From Loigolactobacillus backii (lineage in GTDB: Bacteria; Bacillota; Bacilli; Lactobacillales; Lactobacillaceae), in contig NZ_RHNQ01000004.1 of assembly GCF_003946275.1 (NCBI RefSeq), positions 1-64,000 on the forward strand: a DNA stretch of 64,000 nt. Reading direction: 5' to 3'. Position 1 is the first letter of the stretch, and each line of letters opens with the position of its first letter. Of this stretch, positions 9,395 to 17,982 are shown piece by piece. Position numbers and translations under genes: made by a program. The notes under the pieces were generated by a model, which saw nothing but the letters and a program-made list of their open reading frames with translations, made no database searches and was not told where the DNA came from.

Positions 9395-10696
9395 ATGTAC
9401 GCAGAAACATACGAAGCCGCCTTAACCATAATTCACAATCGACCAAAAATGCATAAAGAAGGCAGCCTAAAGCGGATTAAACGTGCTGTGGCCGCCTTTC
9501 AGCATCCTGAAAAAAAACTACGAGTGATCCACGTTGCCGGAACAAACGGTAAAGGGTCAGTTGTTAATGATTTACGTTGTCTTTTAGAGGAACAAGGATT
9601 AACGGTTGGAACTTTTACATCACCATTTCTAATGCGTTTTAATGAACGAATCAGTCTCAACGGTCAACCAATTAGTGATAAAGCACTTTTAGATTTGGTT
9701 AATTTGGTTGGTCCTAAAATAACTGAACTAGATGCCGTTGATCCAACCAATCAAATCACCGAATTTGAGTTTATTACGCTATTAATGCTAGTTTATTTTG
9801 CTGAAAAACAACCCGATGTTGCGATTATCGAAGTTGGTATCGGCGGTCTGACGGATGCAACTAATGTTGTTACACCAATTGTTTCAGTGATTACAACAAT
9901 TGGTTATGACCACATGGCGTTGCTGGGCGATACACTTCCCAAAATTGCTAAGCATAAGGCTGGGATTATAAAAGAACGGCGGCCAGTCGTTGTTGGTGAT
10001 ATTGCGGCCGAACCGTTGGCAGTTATTAAGCAAAAAGCAGCTAGTTTGGCCAGCCCCATAAGTTGTTTGGGTGGTGACTTTAAAGCAATTAATCGCAACA
10101 CACTACCAACCTGGGCGGAATCCTTTGACTTTATTAGCGATCAACAAGTAATCAAAAATTTAGTGTTGCCAATGCTAGGTGATTATCAAATTGATAATGC
10201 AGCAGTGGCAATTGCCGCATTTTTGATTTTTGCTAAAGAAACTAGTTTAAAAGTGACTGAACGTAGTGTGCGTCACGGGTTGGCTAAATCGATCTGGGCC
10301 GGCCGTTTGGAAAAAATTAATGATGAACCGTTAATTATTTTAGATGGTGCTCACAATGAACCTGCAGTGCGTGCCCTAGCTGCAACTTTACGGCAGGATT
10401 TTACACAGCAAGAAATTTATTTGATTTTTGCTGCGTTAAAAGATAAAGATACGGTAACGATGCTTAAATTGTTGGAAGGACTACCAAACGTTCACCTTGT
10501 TTTAACGCAATTTCAAGGTGCAAGAGTTGAAAGCGTGGCTGAATTGGCTGCGGATAGTGCCAAAAAAATACCGATTTTTGAACACTGGCAGGAGGCCTTT
10601 CAAGCGGTAGTTCAACAATCATCCACGGAGGACGTTATTTTATTGACTGGCTCACTGTATTTTGTTTCAGAAGTTCGCCAGTACTTTAAGGCTTAA
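9395..10696 (+). CDS. folC: Folylpolyglutamate synthase/dihydrofolate synthase
   Basis: 433 aa Mur-ligase-type ATPase that adds glutamate to folates and/or dihydropteroate. The P-loop lies in VAGTNGKGSVVNDL (about 47-60) and the family motif TSPFLMRFNERISL follows at about 75. The C-terminal domain has ILDGAHNEPA. The start ATG has GAGGAG 9 bases upstream. It is followed 11 bases later by a HAD gene and then radC, suggesting an operon. No other folate genes are in the window, so dual activity is inferred from the family. Confidence 0.94.
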   Translation: MYAETYEAALTIIHNRPKMHKEGSLKRIKRAVAAFQHPEKKLRVIHVAGTNGKGSVVNDLRCLLEEQGLTVGTFTSPFLMRFNERISLNGQPISDKALLDLVNLVGPKITELDAVDPTNQITEFEFITLLMLVYFAEKQPDVAIIEVGIGGLTDATNVVTPIVSVITTIGYDHMALLGDTLPKIAKHKAGIIKERRPVVVGDIAAEPLAVIKQKAASLASPISCLGGDFKAINRNTLPTWAESFDFISDQQVIKNLVLPMLGDYQIDNAAVAIAAFLIFAKETSLKVTERSVRHGLAKSIWAGRLEKINDEPLIILDGAHNEPAVRALAATLRQDFTQQEIYLIFAALKDKDTVTMLKLLEGLPNVHLVLTQFQGARVESVAELAADSAKKIPIFEHWQEAFQAVVQQSSTEDVILLTGSLYFVSEVRQYFKA

Positions 10697-10707
10697 GGGA
10701 GGTTATT

Positions 10708-11367
10708 ATGGTAGTTCACGGAATTATTTTTGATATGGATGGTCTAATGTTTGATTCGGAAAAGCTCTATAACCAAGCAAATATTGAAGCGGCCAAGGAA
10801 ATGAAGTTACCATTTCCTGATGATTATTACCAGCGGTTTATCGGAGCGTCGGATGATGACATGATGGCGTTTTTTGATGAGGCCTTTGGCGGCAAAGAAC
10901 AGACCGAACGTTTTATGGAGTTAACGTATCAAAGAATAAATGAATTAGTTCGCACAGGACATTTAAAGAAAAAACCAGGTCTAGATGACTTACTTGATTA
11001 TTTGGATCAACAGAGAATTGCTAAAATTATTGCCTCCAGTAACTTTAAATCTAAAATTACTGAGTTTTTAGTTGCTGGTGGCATTAGTGATCGCTTTTCA
11101 AAGATTGTTTCCGTTGATAAAGTTAAAGCTGGCAAACCTGCACCAGATTTATTTTTGCGGGCCCAAACTGAATTAGCACTTCCTAAAGAACAAGTTTTGA
11201 TCTTGGAAGATTCACCGAATGGATTGTTAGCGGCTAAGGCGGCAAACATTAATTGTTTGATTGTTCCTGATTTAATTCAACCAACTGATGAAATGCGGCA
11301 ACAAGCCCTAGCAGTGTTACCTAATTTAGGTGCGGTAAAAGATTACCTTGAAAAAATAAATCACTAA
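10708..11367 (+). CDS. HAD-superfamily phosphatase, beta-phosphoglucomutase-like
   Basis: 219 aa soluble protein. Motif I is FDMDGLMFDSE with both aspartates; motif II includes IIASSN; the lysine is in KVKAGKPAPDLF; motif IV is LILEDSPNG. The cap domain between residues 15 and 85 is the helical C1 type found in beta-phosphoglucomutase and related phosphatases. Substrate cannot be told from sequence. It sits 11 bases after folC with GGGAGG upstream and is probably co-transcribed. Confidence 0.88.
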   Translation: MVVHGIIFDMDGLMFDSEKLYNQANIEAAKEMKLPFPDDYYQRFIGASDDDMMAFFDEAFGGKEQTERFMELTYQRINELVRTGHLKKKPGLDDLLDYLDQQRIAKIIASSNFKSKITEFLVAGGISDRFSKIVSVDKVKAGKPAPDLFLRAQTELALPKEQVLILEDSPNGLLAAKAANINCLIVPDLIQPTDEMRQQALAVLPNLGAVKDYLEKINH

Positions 11368-11405
11368 GATTGCGTACTTTACCTTTGTAGAAGGAGCGTG
11401 ATCGA

Positions 11406-12074
11406 GTGTTAGTACAAACAGAATTAGAAGTTAGACCGCGAGAACAACTCTTACAAACTAGCGCGGCTACTTTGTCCAACCAACAGTTATTGGCAATCTT
11501 ATTAGGGACAGGGACGAAACAGCAGCCAGTGATGATGGTTGCCGCGACACTTTTAAGTCGTTACCCTAACTTAACCAATCTAACGTTGGCCACTCCGGCT
11601 GAATTGCAGACGGTTACGGGTGTCGGGGTAACAAAGGCAGTTTTATTAAAGGCGGCAATTGAGCTTGGCCAGCGGGTCTGTCAGGCGGCAACCTTTCGCT
11701 ATGGGGTCATTGTTTCCAGCAGACAAATTGGTGAATTGATGATTAAAAAATTAGCGGGAATGACGCAAGAACGACTGATTGTTTTGTATTTAGATACTAA
11801 GAATCAAATCTTGTTAGAAAAAACAATTTTTACGGGAACTTTAAATTCATCAGTTGCTCATCCACGGGAAATCATGGCACCAGCGCTTGATGTTTCTGCG
11901 GCTCGTTTTATTTTAGTACATAATCATCCCAGCGGGCAGACGGAACCGTCCAGTTACGATATTAAGTTTAGCCAGCGAATGGCCCATTGTGGTCAATTAA
12001 TGGGAATTGAGTTACTTGATCACCTCATTGTTGGGAAAGATTATTTAAGTCTGAAAGAACGCGGAGATCTTTAG
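11406..12074 (+). CDS. radC: RadC family JAB/MPN-domain protein
   Basis: 222 aa. A helix-hairpin-helix region (about 45-80, LQTVTGVGVTKAVLLKAAIELG) precedes an MPN domain with an intact JAMM-type metal motif, VHNHPSGQTEPSSYD. The family was named for DNA repair but its biochemical role is unresolved. The start is GTG at 11406 after AAGGAGCG. In many Bacilli radC lies just before mreB, as here, although a cold-shock gene intervenes. Confidence 0.92.
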   Translation: MLVQTELEVRPREQLLQTSAATLSNQQLLAILLGTGTKQQPVMMVAATLLSRYPNLTNLTLATPAELQTVTGVGVTKAVLLKAAIELGQRVCQAATFRYGVIVSSRQIGELMIKKLAGMTQERLIVLYLDTKNQILLEKTIFTGTLNSSVAHPREIMAPALDVSAARFILVHNHPSGQTEPSSYDIKFSQRMAHCGQLMGIELLDHLIVGKDYLSLKERGDL

Positions 12075-12084
12075 TCGTGTTCGC

Positions 12085-12113
12085 TTGTTATTGTAAATTT
12101 GGCATGGTAAAAT
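12085..12113 (+). promoter_or_regulatory. Predicted csp promoter and long 5' UTR
   Basis: TTGTTA (12085-12090), 17 bases, TAAAAT (12108-12113). This leaves a 5' UTR of roughly 110 nt before the cold-shock gene, the usual arrangement for temperature-responsive csp mRNAs. Confidence 0.6.
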
Positions 12114-12229
12114 TACTTTGTATTCTTATTAGGTAGTGGATCGAAGTTTCATTAGTAGGGCTTTCCCCATCGTACCAATCGGAATTACAAATTTATAGTG
12201 TCTTATTGGCACGAGGAGGATTTTATACT

Positions 12230-12430
12230 ATGGAACACGGTACAGTTAAATGGTTCAATCCCGAGAAGGGCTTTGGTTTTATTTCACGAGAAGACGGCAG
12301 CGATGTATTCGTTCATTTCTCCGCAATTCAAGATGAAGGTTTTAAGACACTTGATGAAGGTCAGGCAGTAACTTTTGATGTTGAAGAAAGCGATCGCGGC
12401 CCACAAGCAGTTAATGTTGTTAAAGCTTAA
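12230..12430 (+). CDS. Cold-shock protein (CspA family)
   Basis: 66 aa single cold-shock domain that binds single-stranded RNA/DNA as a chaperone. RNP1 is KGFGFI and RNP2 is VFVHF; the start [17 protein letters not shown] is canonical. The ATG at 12230 has GAGGAGG upstream; an in-frame extension to 12206 is not supported. It is transcribed alone from its own promoter and ended by a strong terminator. Confidence 0.95.
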   Translation: MEHGTVKWFNPEKGFGFISREDGSDVFVHFSAIQDEGFKTLDEGQAVTFDVEESDRGPQAVNVVKA

Positions 12431-12437
12431 TGATGAT

Positions 12438-12480
12438 TAGATTAAGAGTTTGGGGGTAAGCCCTAGACTCTTATTTTTTT
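12438..12480 (+). terminator. csp terminator
   Basis: AAGAGT(TT)GGGG pairs with CCCT(AG)ACTCTT, followed by a long T run. Begins just after the csp stop. Confidence 0.8.
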
Positions 12481-12728
12481 GAGGTGAAATTGCAAGTCGA
12501 TTTCTACAAGTAGTACTAATTTTTAATCAATTTTTAAATGGTAACGTTTGCTTTATCTAAAAAAGCTTTAAGTTTTGAAAAGGGCTTATCATTCTTACTA
12601 ATATTCGGTATGATAGACCATAGGTGAAGAACCAATCGGTGGTTGAAGTGTGTTATAATGCCACTAACTTATACTAAATTGATAATAATGAATGCACTAA
12701 TTAAGCGATCATTGAAGGAGAGAATATT
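12481..12728 (+). promoter_or_regulatory. mreB upstream region with extended -10 promoter
   Basis: No gene is seen here. An extended -10, TGTTATAAT at 12651-12659, with only a weak -35 match, lies about 70 bases before mreB and is the best promoter candidate. A second TATGAT near 12609 is weaker. Confidence 0.5.
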
Positions 12729-13733
12729 GTGTTCGGATTAGGAACAAAAAATCTAGGGATCGACCTTGGTACTGCCAATACATTAGTTTACATTGACGGT
12801 AAAGGAATCGTACTCCGTGAACCGTCAGTCGTTGCCAAGAATACAAAAACAGGTGACGTTGTTGCCGTTGGTACGGAAGCACGTGATATGATCGGTAGAA
12901 CACCGGGCAGCATTGTTGCCATTCGGCCGATGAAAGATGGCGTTATTGCTGATTACGATACAACCGCGGCCATGATGAAATACTTTATGGAAAAGGCTTT
13001 AGGGCGCTCAAATGGTAAACCTTACGTGATGGTTTGTGTGCCGAGTGGCGTAACCGAGGTTGAAAAGCGGGCGGTTATCGATGCAACTCGCGTGGCTGGT
13101 GCACGTGATGCTTACGTAATCGAAGAACCATTTGCTGCTGCAATCGGGGCCGGGCTACCCGTAATGGATCCAACTGGTAGCATGGTTGTTGATATCGGCG
13201 GTGGGACAACGGATGTTGCCACGATTTCTTTAGGCGGCATTGTTTCAAGTCGTTCGATTCGAATGGCTGGCGATAAAATTGATGAGGCCGTTATTTATTA
13301 TATTCGCCAAAACTTTAATTTATTAGTTGGTGAACGCACTGCCGAAGATGTCAAGGTCCAGGTCGGTTCGGCTTCCGTTGAGAAGGCTGCTAAGGGCGAT
13401 AATATTACCGTTCGTGGTCGTGATCTGATTTCTGGTTTACCCAAGACAGTTGAAGTGAGCGCTGTTGATATTGCTAAGGCGATTCAAGAAGTTGTGGCAG
13501 AGATTATTGTGGCAATTAAAGAAACCTTAGAAGAGACTTCACCAGAAATTGCGGCGGATGTCATTGACCACGGAATTGTATTAACTGGTGGTGGCGCTCT
13601 GTTGAAGCACCTACCAGAGGTTATTGCTGATGAAACTAAAGTACCAGTCTTTATTGCGCAAGACCCATTGGATTGTGTTGCAATTGGAACCGGTGAATCA
13701 CTTAAGAATATTGATGTGATGAAGAAACGTTAG
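12729..13733 (+). CDS. mreB: Rod shape-determining protein MreB
   Basis: 334 aa actin-like ATPase whose filaments guide lateral cell-wall synthesis. Phosphate-1 loop is [10 protein letters not shown] at the N-terminus, phosphate-2 is [12 protein letters not shown] (about residue 157), and the adenosine motif is [13 protein letters not shown] near 286. Full family length. The start is GTG, after GAAGGAGAG. Unusually it is separated from mreC by about 195 nt of structured sequence rather than a short gap. Confidence 0.97.
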   Translation: MFGLGTKNLGIDLGTANTLVYIDGKGIVLREPSVVAKNTKTGDVVAVGTEARDMIGRTPGSIVAIRPMKDGVIADYDTTAAMMKYFMEKALGRSNGKPYVMVCVPSGVTEVEKRAVIDATRVAGARDAYVIEEPFAAAIGAGLPVMDPTGSMVVDIGGGTTDVATISLGGIVSSRSIRMAGDKIDEAVIYYIRQNFNLLVGERTAEDVKVQVGSASVEKAAKGDNITVRGRDLISGLPKTVEVSAVDIAKAIQEVVAEIIVAIKETLEETSPEIAADVIDHGIVLTGGGALLKHLPEVIADETKVPVFIAQDPLDCVAIGTGESLKNIDVMKKR

Positions 13734-13747
13734 CCGATACTAGGCCA

Positions 13748-13904
13748 TGTTTGGAAAATACGGTCCAGGCTGCAATTCGGGCCTTGGTCTATCTTAGTCC
13801 GATCAACATCGTCGATGAGGCCAGTAATAGTCCTCAAGTGCGAAGTAGAACCTGAACGCTTTTCCAAACACTCTCTAGGCGGGAAAAGATTCCCGCCTTC
13901 TTCA
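13748..13904 (+). ncRNA. Structured RNA and terminator-like hairpin between mreB and mreC
   Basis: A perfect 11-bp helix joins 13748-13758 (TGTTTGGAAAA) and 13860-13870 (TTTTCCAAACA), enclosing 101 nt. Inside are a hairpin CCAGGC/GCCTTGG with one bulge (about 13764-13786) and TGAGG/CCTCA (13816-13820 with 13832-13836). Seven bases after the helix, GGCGGGAA/TTCCCGCC (13878-13885 with 13890-13897) forms an 8-bp stem with an AAGA loop and a short pyrimidine tail. The order aptamer-like domain, hairpin, ribosome site, mreC suggests a cis-regulatory RNA; a free small RNA is also possible. I do not recognise a known class. Confidence 0.45.
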
Positions 13905-13928
13905 TGTCGATTTTATGGGGGTAAACCA

Positions 13929-14789
13929 ATGCAGAAGTTTTTTTCAAACCGAAAATTAATTATTGTCATGATTGCAATCATTATCAGTATGGGCCTCATG
14001 GCGTATTCGGTTACTGTTCGTAATAATCAGAAGACGCCACCCCTGGTTCAACAATTTGGGAATGATGTTGTTGGTGTTTTGGACCACGTTGTCGCGGTTC
14101 CAACTAATGGAATCAAGGACGGATTTACTTCGGTGGGAACATTAATTAATACTTATCAGGAAAATGCGCAATTAAAAACGCAAGTTGATGATTTAGCGCA
14201 AACCAAAATTCAAAACCAAACGTTACAACACGAAAATAAAGAACTAAAAAAGCAGCTGAAACTTAATAAAACTTTGACGGATTATAGCCAAATTTCCGCC
14301 GCCGTTTTAACACGTTCGCCAGCAAGTTGGCAAAACTACGTTATTATAAATCGTGGTCAAATTAATGGGATAAAAAAAGATATGCCAGTAATGGCGGGCT
14401 CAGGATTAATCGGTCGGGTAGTCGAAGTCAATAAAACCAATTCTAAGGTTCAACTGATTAGTACTGATAGTCAGACTTCTAATCGTTTTGCAGCTGAAAT
14501 TACGACTAAAAATGGCGGGACAGTTAACGGTGTTATTTCTGGTTATAATGGTCGAACAAGACAAATTACGATGACCCAGTTGAATTCCAACGCAAAAGTC
14601 GCCAAGGGTGATACTGTCGAGACTTCTGGCTTAGGTGGTTTAACACCACGGGGGCTTTTCATTGGGAAAGTTAATTTGATTAAGCATGATGATTATGGTC
14701 TAGCTTTGTCTGTTGGGATTGAACCAGCTACTAATTTAAATAATTTCACGGTTGTTACGGTTATTAATCGCCAGATTAAGGGGGATTAA
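13929..14789 (+). CDS. mreC: Rod shape-determining protein MreC
   Basis: 286 aa elongasome scaffold that links MreB to the outer-face wall synthases. Short cytoplasmic tail, one transmembrane helix (about residues 9-27), a coiled coil (about 70-110, ending HENKELKKQLKLNKTL) and the extracellular beta domain to the end. ATG 13929 has GGGGG upstream; the same frame is open to 13815 but that part overlaps the structured RNA and has no family similarity. mreD follows after 2 bases. Confidence 0.93.
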   Translation: MQKFFSNRKLIIVMIAIIISMGLMAYSVTVRNNQKTPPLVQQFGNDVVGVLDHVVAVPTNGIKDGFTSVGTLINTYQENAQLKTQVDDLAQTKIQNQTLQHENKELKKQLKLNKTLTDYSQISAAVLTRSPASWQNYVIINRGQINGIKKDMPVMAGSGLIGRVVEVNKTNSKVQLISTDSQTSNRFAAEITTKNGGTVNGVISGYNGRTRQITMTQLNSNAKVAKGDTVETSGLGGLTPRGLFIGKVNLIKHDDYGLALSVGIEPATNLNNFTVVTVINRQIKGD

Positions 14790-14791
14790 TA

Positions 14792-15316
14792 ATGCGATCA
14801 AAAATTCAGATTTGGGTACCAGTACTGCTTTTTGGATTGATGTTATTTGATGGTAGTTTGAGTACTATTTTTACTAGCCATTTTTATAATTACCCAGATG
14901 TTATGATTAGTCGGTTGGTATTATTAGGTTTAGTGTTAGTTTCCTTTTTCTTGCCGGATATGAAACATTTATTATTATGGGCGTTTATTATCGGTTTGTT
15001 CTATGATAGTTTCTATACTGGTATTTTAGGTGTATATACGTTTTTATTTCCTTTAATTGTCTATCTAACACGACAAATTCGGGTTTATTTTACACCTACA
15101 GCGATCGCAATTGGGGCTATTTATTTAATTGAACTAACGATTTTAGAAAGCTTTGTTTACGGTATGAACCGTTTCATGGGACTAACAACGGCTACTTTGG
15201 CTAACTTTATTCCGGATGTTTTAGGTCCAACTTTACTGCTAAATTTAGTGTACTTTGTAATTCTCTATTTTCCTTTAAGACAGTTATTGCTAAAATTAGG
15301 TGGAACAACAGTTTAA
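14792..15316 (+). CDS. mreD: Rod shape-determining protein MreD
   Basis: 174 aa, very hydrophobic, five to six predicted membrane helices (for example VPVLLFGLMLFDGSL at the start and LLLNLVYFVILYFPL at the end). Size and position directly after mreC identify it; the family is poorly conserved in sequence. Works with MreB, MreC and RodA in lateral wall growth. Confidence 0.9.
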   Translation: MRSKIQIWVPVLLFGLMLFDGSLSTIFTSHFYNYPDVMISRLVLLGLVLVSFFLPDMKHLLLWAFIIGLFYDSFYTGILGVYTFLFPLIVYLTRQIRVYFTPTAIAIGAIYLIELTILESFVYGMNRFMGLTTATLANFIPDVLGPTLLLNLVYFVILYFPLRQLLLKLGGTTV

Positions 15317-15374
15317 AGTTAAATTTGGAATTATTTGAAATTAAGAAAATTGTTTTAAAATGGGGAGTGGCAGG

Positions 15375-16046
15375 ATGCAAGATGTCATTTTAAAAGGCCG
15401 TCAGGATGGTTATCAGATTACGTTAAAACAAGATAGCGCAATTTCAGGGATTATGACGGAATTGACTGATTTATTTGTTCGTTTAAATCAGGAAAAAAAG
15501 GTACCAGGTAATAAAATTATAAATTTTACGATTAAAACCGAGAATCGGTTGTTAACGGAAAAGCAGCAACAGCAAATTTACGCCTTGATTGAACAGTACC
15601 CTCAATTTCAAGTAACAACAATTGAGGCCAGTGTTATGACGCACCAGGCTGCACAAAATTGGAAACAACAAGATAACGTGCATTTAAATCGTGCAATTAT
15701 TCGTAGTGGTCAAGAAATTGACGTTGAAGGTGACGTGCTCTTTATTGGTCAGATACATAATGGCGGTATTTTAAAAGCAACTGGCAGTGTTTTCCTGTTG
15801 GGTGTTTGTGAAGGTGTTGTTCAGGCGGGGTTCCCAGATAATGAAGATGCTTTGATTGTCGGAGATTTAACTGATGCTTTTCAGGTTCGTATTTCTGGTA
15901 GTGTGGGCATTATTGCGGATGAAGAACGACATTTTGACGGTCGTTCGGTTGCGTACATTAATGATTTACATTTGTTGGACTATTCAACCTTGGATAATCT
16001 GAAAGCAATTCGACCACGACTGTACAATAAGATTGGGGAGGCATAA
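15375..16046 (+). CDS. minC: Septum site-determining protein MinC
   Basis: 223 aa inhibitor of FtsZ assembly. The N-terminal domain (about 1-105) inhibits FtsZ; the C-terminal domain has the beta-helix repeats (NRAIIRSGQEIDVEGDVLFIGQIHNGG) that bind MinD. ATG 15375 is preferred to ATG 15360 because GGGGAG lies 7 bases upstream of it. It is followed after 2 bases by minD and shares the mreCD transcript. Confidence 0.92.
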   Translation: MQDVILKGRQDGYQITLKQDSAISGIMTELTDLFVRLNQEKKVPGNKIINFTIKTENRLLTEKQQQQIYALIEQYPQFQVTTIEASVMTHQAAQNWKQQDNVHLNRAIIRSGQEIDVEGDVLFIGQIHNGGILKATGSVFLLGVCEGVVQAGFPDNEDALIVGDLTDAFQVRISGSVGIIADEERHFDGRSVAYINDLHLLDYSTLDNLKAIRPRLYNKIGEA

Positions 16047-16048
16047 TT

Positions 16049-16855
16049 ATGGGAACGGCAATTGTAATCACATCAGGCAAAGGTGGTGTGGGTAAAACAA
16101 CTTCCAGTGCTAATATCGGAACTGCTTTAGCATTGTTAGACAAGCGTGTTTGTTTAATGGATTTAGATATTGGGTTACGTAACCTAGATGTTGTTTTGGG
16201 CCTAGAAAACCGAATTATTTATGATATTGTTGACGTTGCCCGTGGTCGTGCAAAGCTCCACCAGGCTTTAGTTAAGGATAAACGGTTTGAGGATAATTTA
16301 TATTTATTACCGGCCGCTCAAAACACGGATAAGGATGCATTATTACCCGATGAAGTTAAAGCAATAGTCGATGAATTAAAGGATGAGTTTGATTTCATTA
16401 TTCTAGATTGCCCAGCCGGTATTGAACAGGGATTCCAAAATGCTATTGCCGGGGCTGATGGTGCCATTGTCGTAACGACTCCCGAGATTTCGGCCGTGCG
16501 TGATGCTGATCGTGTGGTTGGCTTGTTGGAGCAAAAGGAAATGAAACAAGAACCACGGTTGATTATCAATCGAATTCGGACACACATGATGGACGATGGA
16601 GAAGTTATGGATATTGATGAAATCACCAAACATTTATCAATTTCACTATTAGGAATTGTACTTGACGATGATGGTGTCATTTCTAGCTCTAATCACGGGG
16701 ACCCAGTTGTTTTAGATCCTAAGAATTTGGCCAGCAAGGGGTACCGCAATATTGCCCGGCGAATTTTAGGGGAGACTGTTCCTTTGATGTCCATCAAAGA
16801 AGAGAAAGTTGGCTTCTGGCAACGATTATTTGGTCATAAAAAAAGTCACAATTAA
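16049..16855 (+). CDS. minD: Septum site-determining ATPase MinD
   Basis: 268 aa membrane-associated ParA-type ATPase that carries MinC to the membrane. Deviant Walker A is SGKGGVGKTTSSANIG at about 10-25, switch region DCPAGIEQGF near 122. The C-terminus EEKVGFWQRLFGHKK is the amphipathic membrane-targeting helix. No minE is present in the window; DivIVA at 37269 is the likely polar landmark. Confidence 0.95.
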   Translation: MGTAIVITSGKGGVGKTTSSANIGTALALLDKRVCLMDLDIGLRNLDVVLGLENRIIYDIVDVARGRAKLHQALVKDKRFEDNLYLLPAAQNTDKDALLPDEVKAIVDELKDEFDFIILDCPAGIEQGFQNAIAGADGAIVVTTPEISAVRDADRVVGLLEQKEMKQEPRLIINRIRTHMMDDGEVMDIDEITKHLSISLLGIVLDDDGVISSSNHGDPVVLDPKNLASKGYRNIARRILGETVPLMSIKEEKVGFWQRLFGHKKSHN

Positions 16856-16864
16856 TATTTTGAG

Positions 16865-16893
16865 TTGACAGTTAGATTAAATACTGCTAATGT
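16865..16893 (+). promoter_or_regulatory. Predicted promoter of the T-box/ABC transporter unit
   Basis: TTGACA (16865-16870), 17 bases, TAATGT (16888-16893) with TG extension (TGCTAATGT). It directly precedes the T-box leader. Confidence 0.6.
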
Positions 16894-16904
16894 TATTCTC
16901 ATAA

Positions 16905-17166
16905 TATAAAAACAGTGAACGGATAAGTAACCCTGATAGTTCTGTAGAGAGTTTCTGGTTGGTGTAAAGAAATGACTATTGGTGGTGAAAACACATCTGG
17001 GAGTTTACCTGCTGAAGATAGTAAGCAAGTACGGGATAAGCCCGTTATAGCTGTAGTTACTAATAAACTACTTGAGGTAACTGGTGTGAGCTAGTTACGA
17101 ACTTGAGGTGGAACCGCGATAATTTTCGTCCTCTTAGCATCGTTTGATGTTAAGGGGACTTTTTTA
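16905..17166 (+). promoter_or_regulatory. T-box leader, probable histidine specificity
   Basis: Complete T-box leader with Stem I features (AGAGAG near 16945 and GGTTGGTG near 16958). The T-box sequence AGGTGGAACCGCG is at 17106-17118, followed by a terminator with stem 17128-17159 and a T run. The specifier position, aligned to the valS and ileS leaders here, reads CAC (16992-16994) followed by A, giving histidine. The T-box call is firm, the amino acid is inference. Confidence 0.85.
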
Positions 17167-17183
17167 TTTTTTAGTGTTTATTG

Positions 17184-17281
17184 GCAACTATTTGAGGTGA
17201 TTATTGTGAAGTAATCACGAATTGGGGTGGAACCGCGTTAACTCGTCCTCGAAAGCAGAGACTGTTTTCGAGGACTTTTTT
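17184..17281 (+). promoter_or_regulatory. Second T-box antiterminator/terminator module
   Basis: A partial copy of the preceding leader, repeated with a period of about 119 nt. It contains a hairpin equivalent to Stem III (GTGATTA/TAATCAC), GGGTGGAACCGCG at 17225-17237, and a terminator at 17245-17275 with a T run. There is no Stem I. Against the first copy the Stem III arms differ by compensatory changes that keep pairing, so the copy looks functional. Confidence 0.85.
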
Positions 17282-17310
17282 ATTACCGTTAATTATGAGG
17301 AGGGAATATT

Positions 17311-17970
17311 ATGAATTTAGCTGGTCAGTGGCACTACGCAATGCAAATCATGCCATCATTATTGTCAGGCGTTCAAATGACGTTATCAATTTTTATTTTT
17401 ACCTTAATTGGGGCCATTCCGTTGGGGATTATTGTTGGATTAGGGCGTGCTTCTCACTTTAAACCACTAAAGGATTTACTGGGAATTTACGTTTGGATTA
17501 TGCGGGGGACGCCGTTGTTATTACAGTTAATCGTTGTTTTCTACGGCCTACCAATTATTGGAATTGTTTTTCAACGTTACAACGCGGCCTTATTCGCTTT
17601 TATCATTAATTACGCTGCCTACTTTGCCGAAATCTTTCGTGGTGGCCTTCAATCGATTGATCGTGGGCAGTATGAAAGCGCACGGGTTTTAAGGCTAACT
17701 TACTGGCAAACAATTCGAAAAATTGTCTTACCCCAAGTTATGAAGATTGTTTTACCATCTATTGGTAATGAAGTCATTAATTTAGTGAAAGATTCTTCGT
17801 TAGTTTACGTGATTGGACTGGGTGATTTACTCCGAGCAGGTAATGTTGCAACGTCGCGGGATGTTACCTTGTTACCGTTGCTTTTAGTTGGCATTATTTA
17901 CTTATTGTTGACGGCGGTTTTAACGTTTATCCAACAACGAGTCGAGAATCACTACAGTTATTTTAAATAG
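17311..17970 (+). CDS. Amino-acid ABC transporter permease
   Basis: 219 aa HisM/GlnP-type inner-membrane permease with about five helices. The cytoplasmic loop that docks to the ATPase is seen as ESARVLRLTYWQTIRKIVLPQ (about 127-147). First gene of a three-gene importer. Specificity is not readable from the permease; the T-box suggests histidine. Start ATG after GAGGAGG. A single permease gene implies a homodimer. Confidence 0.92.
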   Translation: MNLAGQWHYAMQIMPSLLSGVQMTLSIFIFTLIGAIPLGIIVGLGRASHFKPLKDLLGIYVWIMRGTPLLLQLIVVFYGLPIIGIVFQRYNAALFAFIINYAAYFAEIFRGGLQSIDRGQYESARVLRLTYWQTIRKIVLPQVMKIVLPSIGNEVINLVKDSSLVYVIGLGDLLRAGNVATSRDVTLLPLLLVGIIYLLLTAVLTFIQQRVENHYSYFK

Positions 17971-17982
17971 GGGGTGGCCGAA

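Noticed and set aside
13815-13928. N-terminal extension of mreC
   Set aside because: The extension overlaps the structured RNA, has no ribosome site and no MreC-like sequence; ATG 13929 with GGGGG is preferred.
16318-16680. 120-codon minus-strand frame opposite minD
   Set aside because: Antisense shadow of a strongly conserved gene, serine/isoleucine-rich, without ribosome site or promoter.
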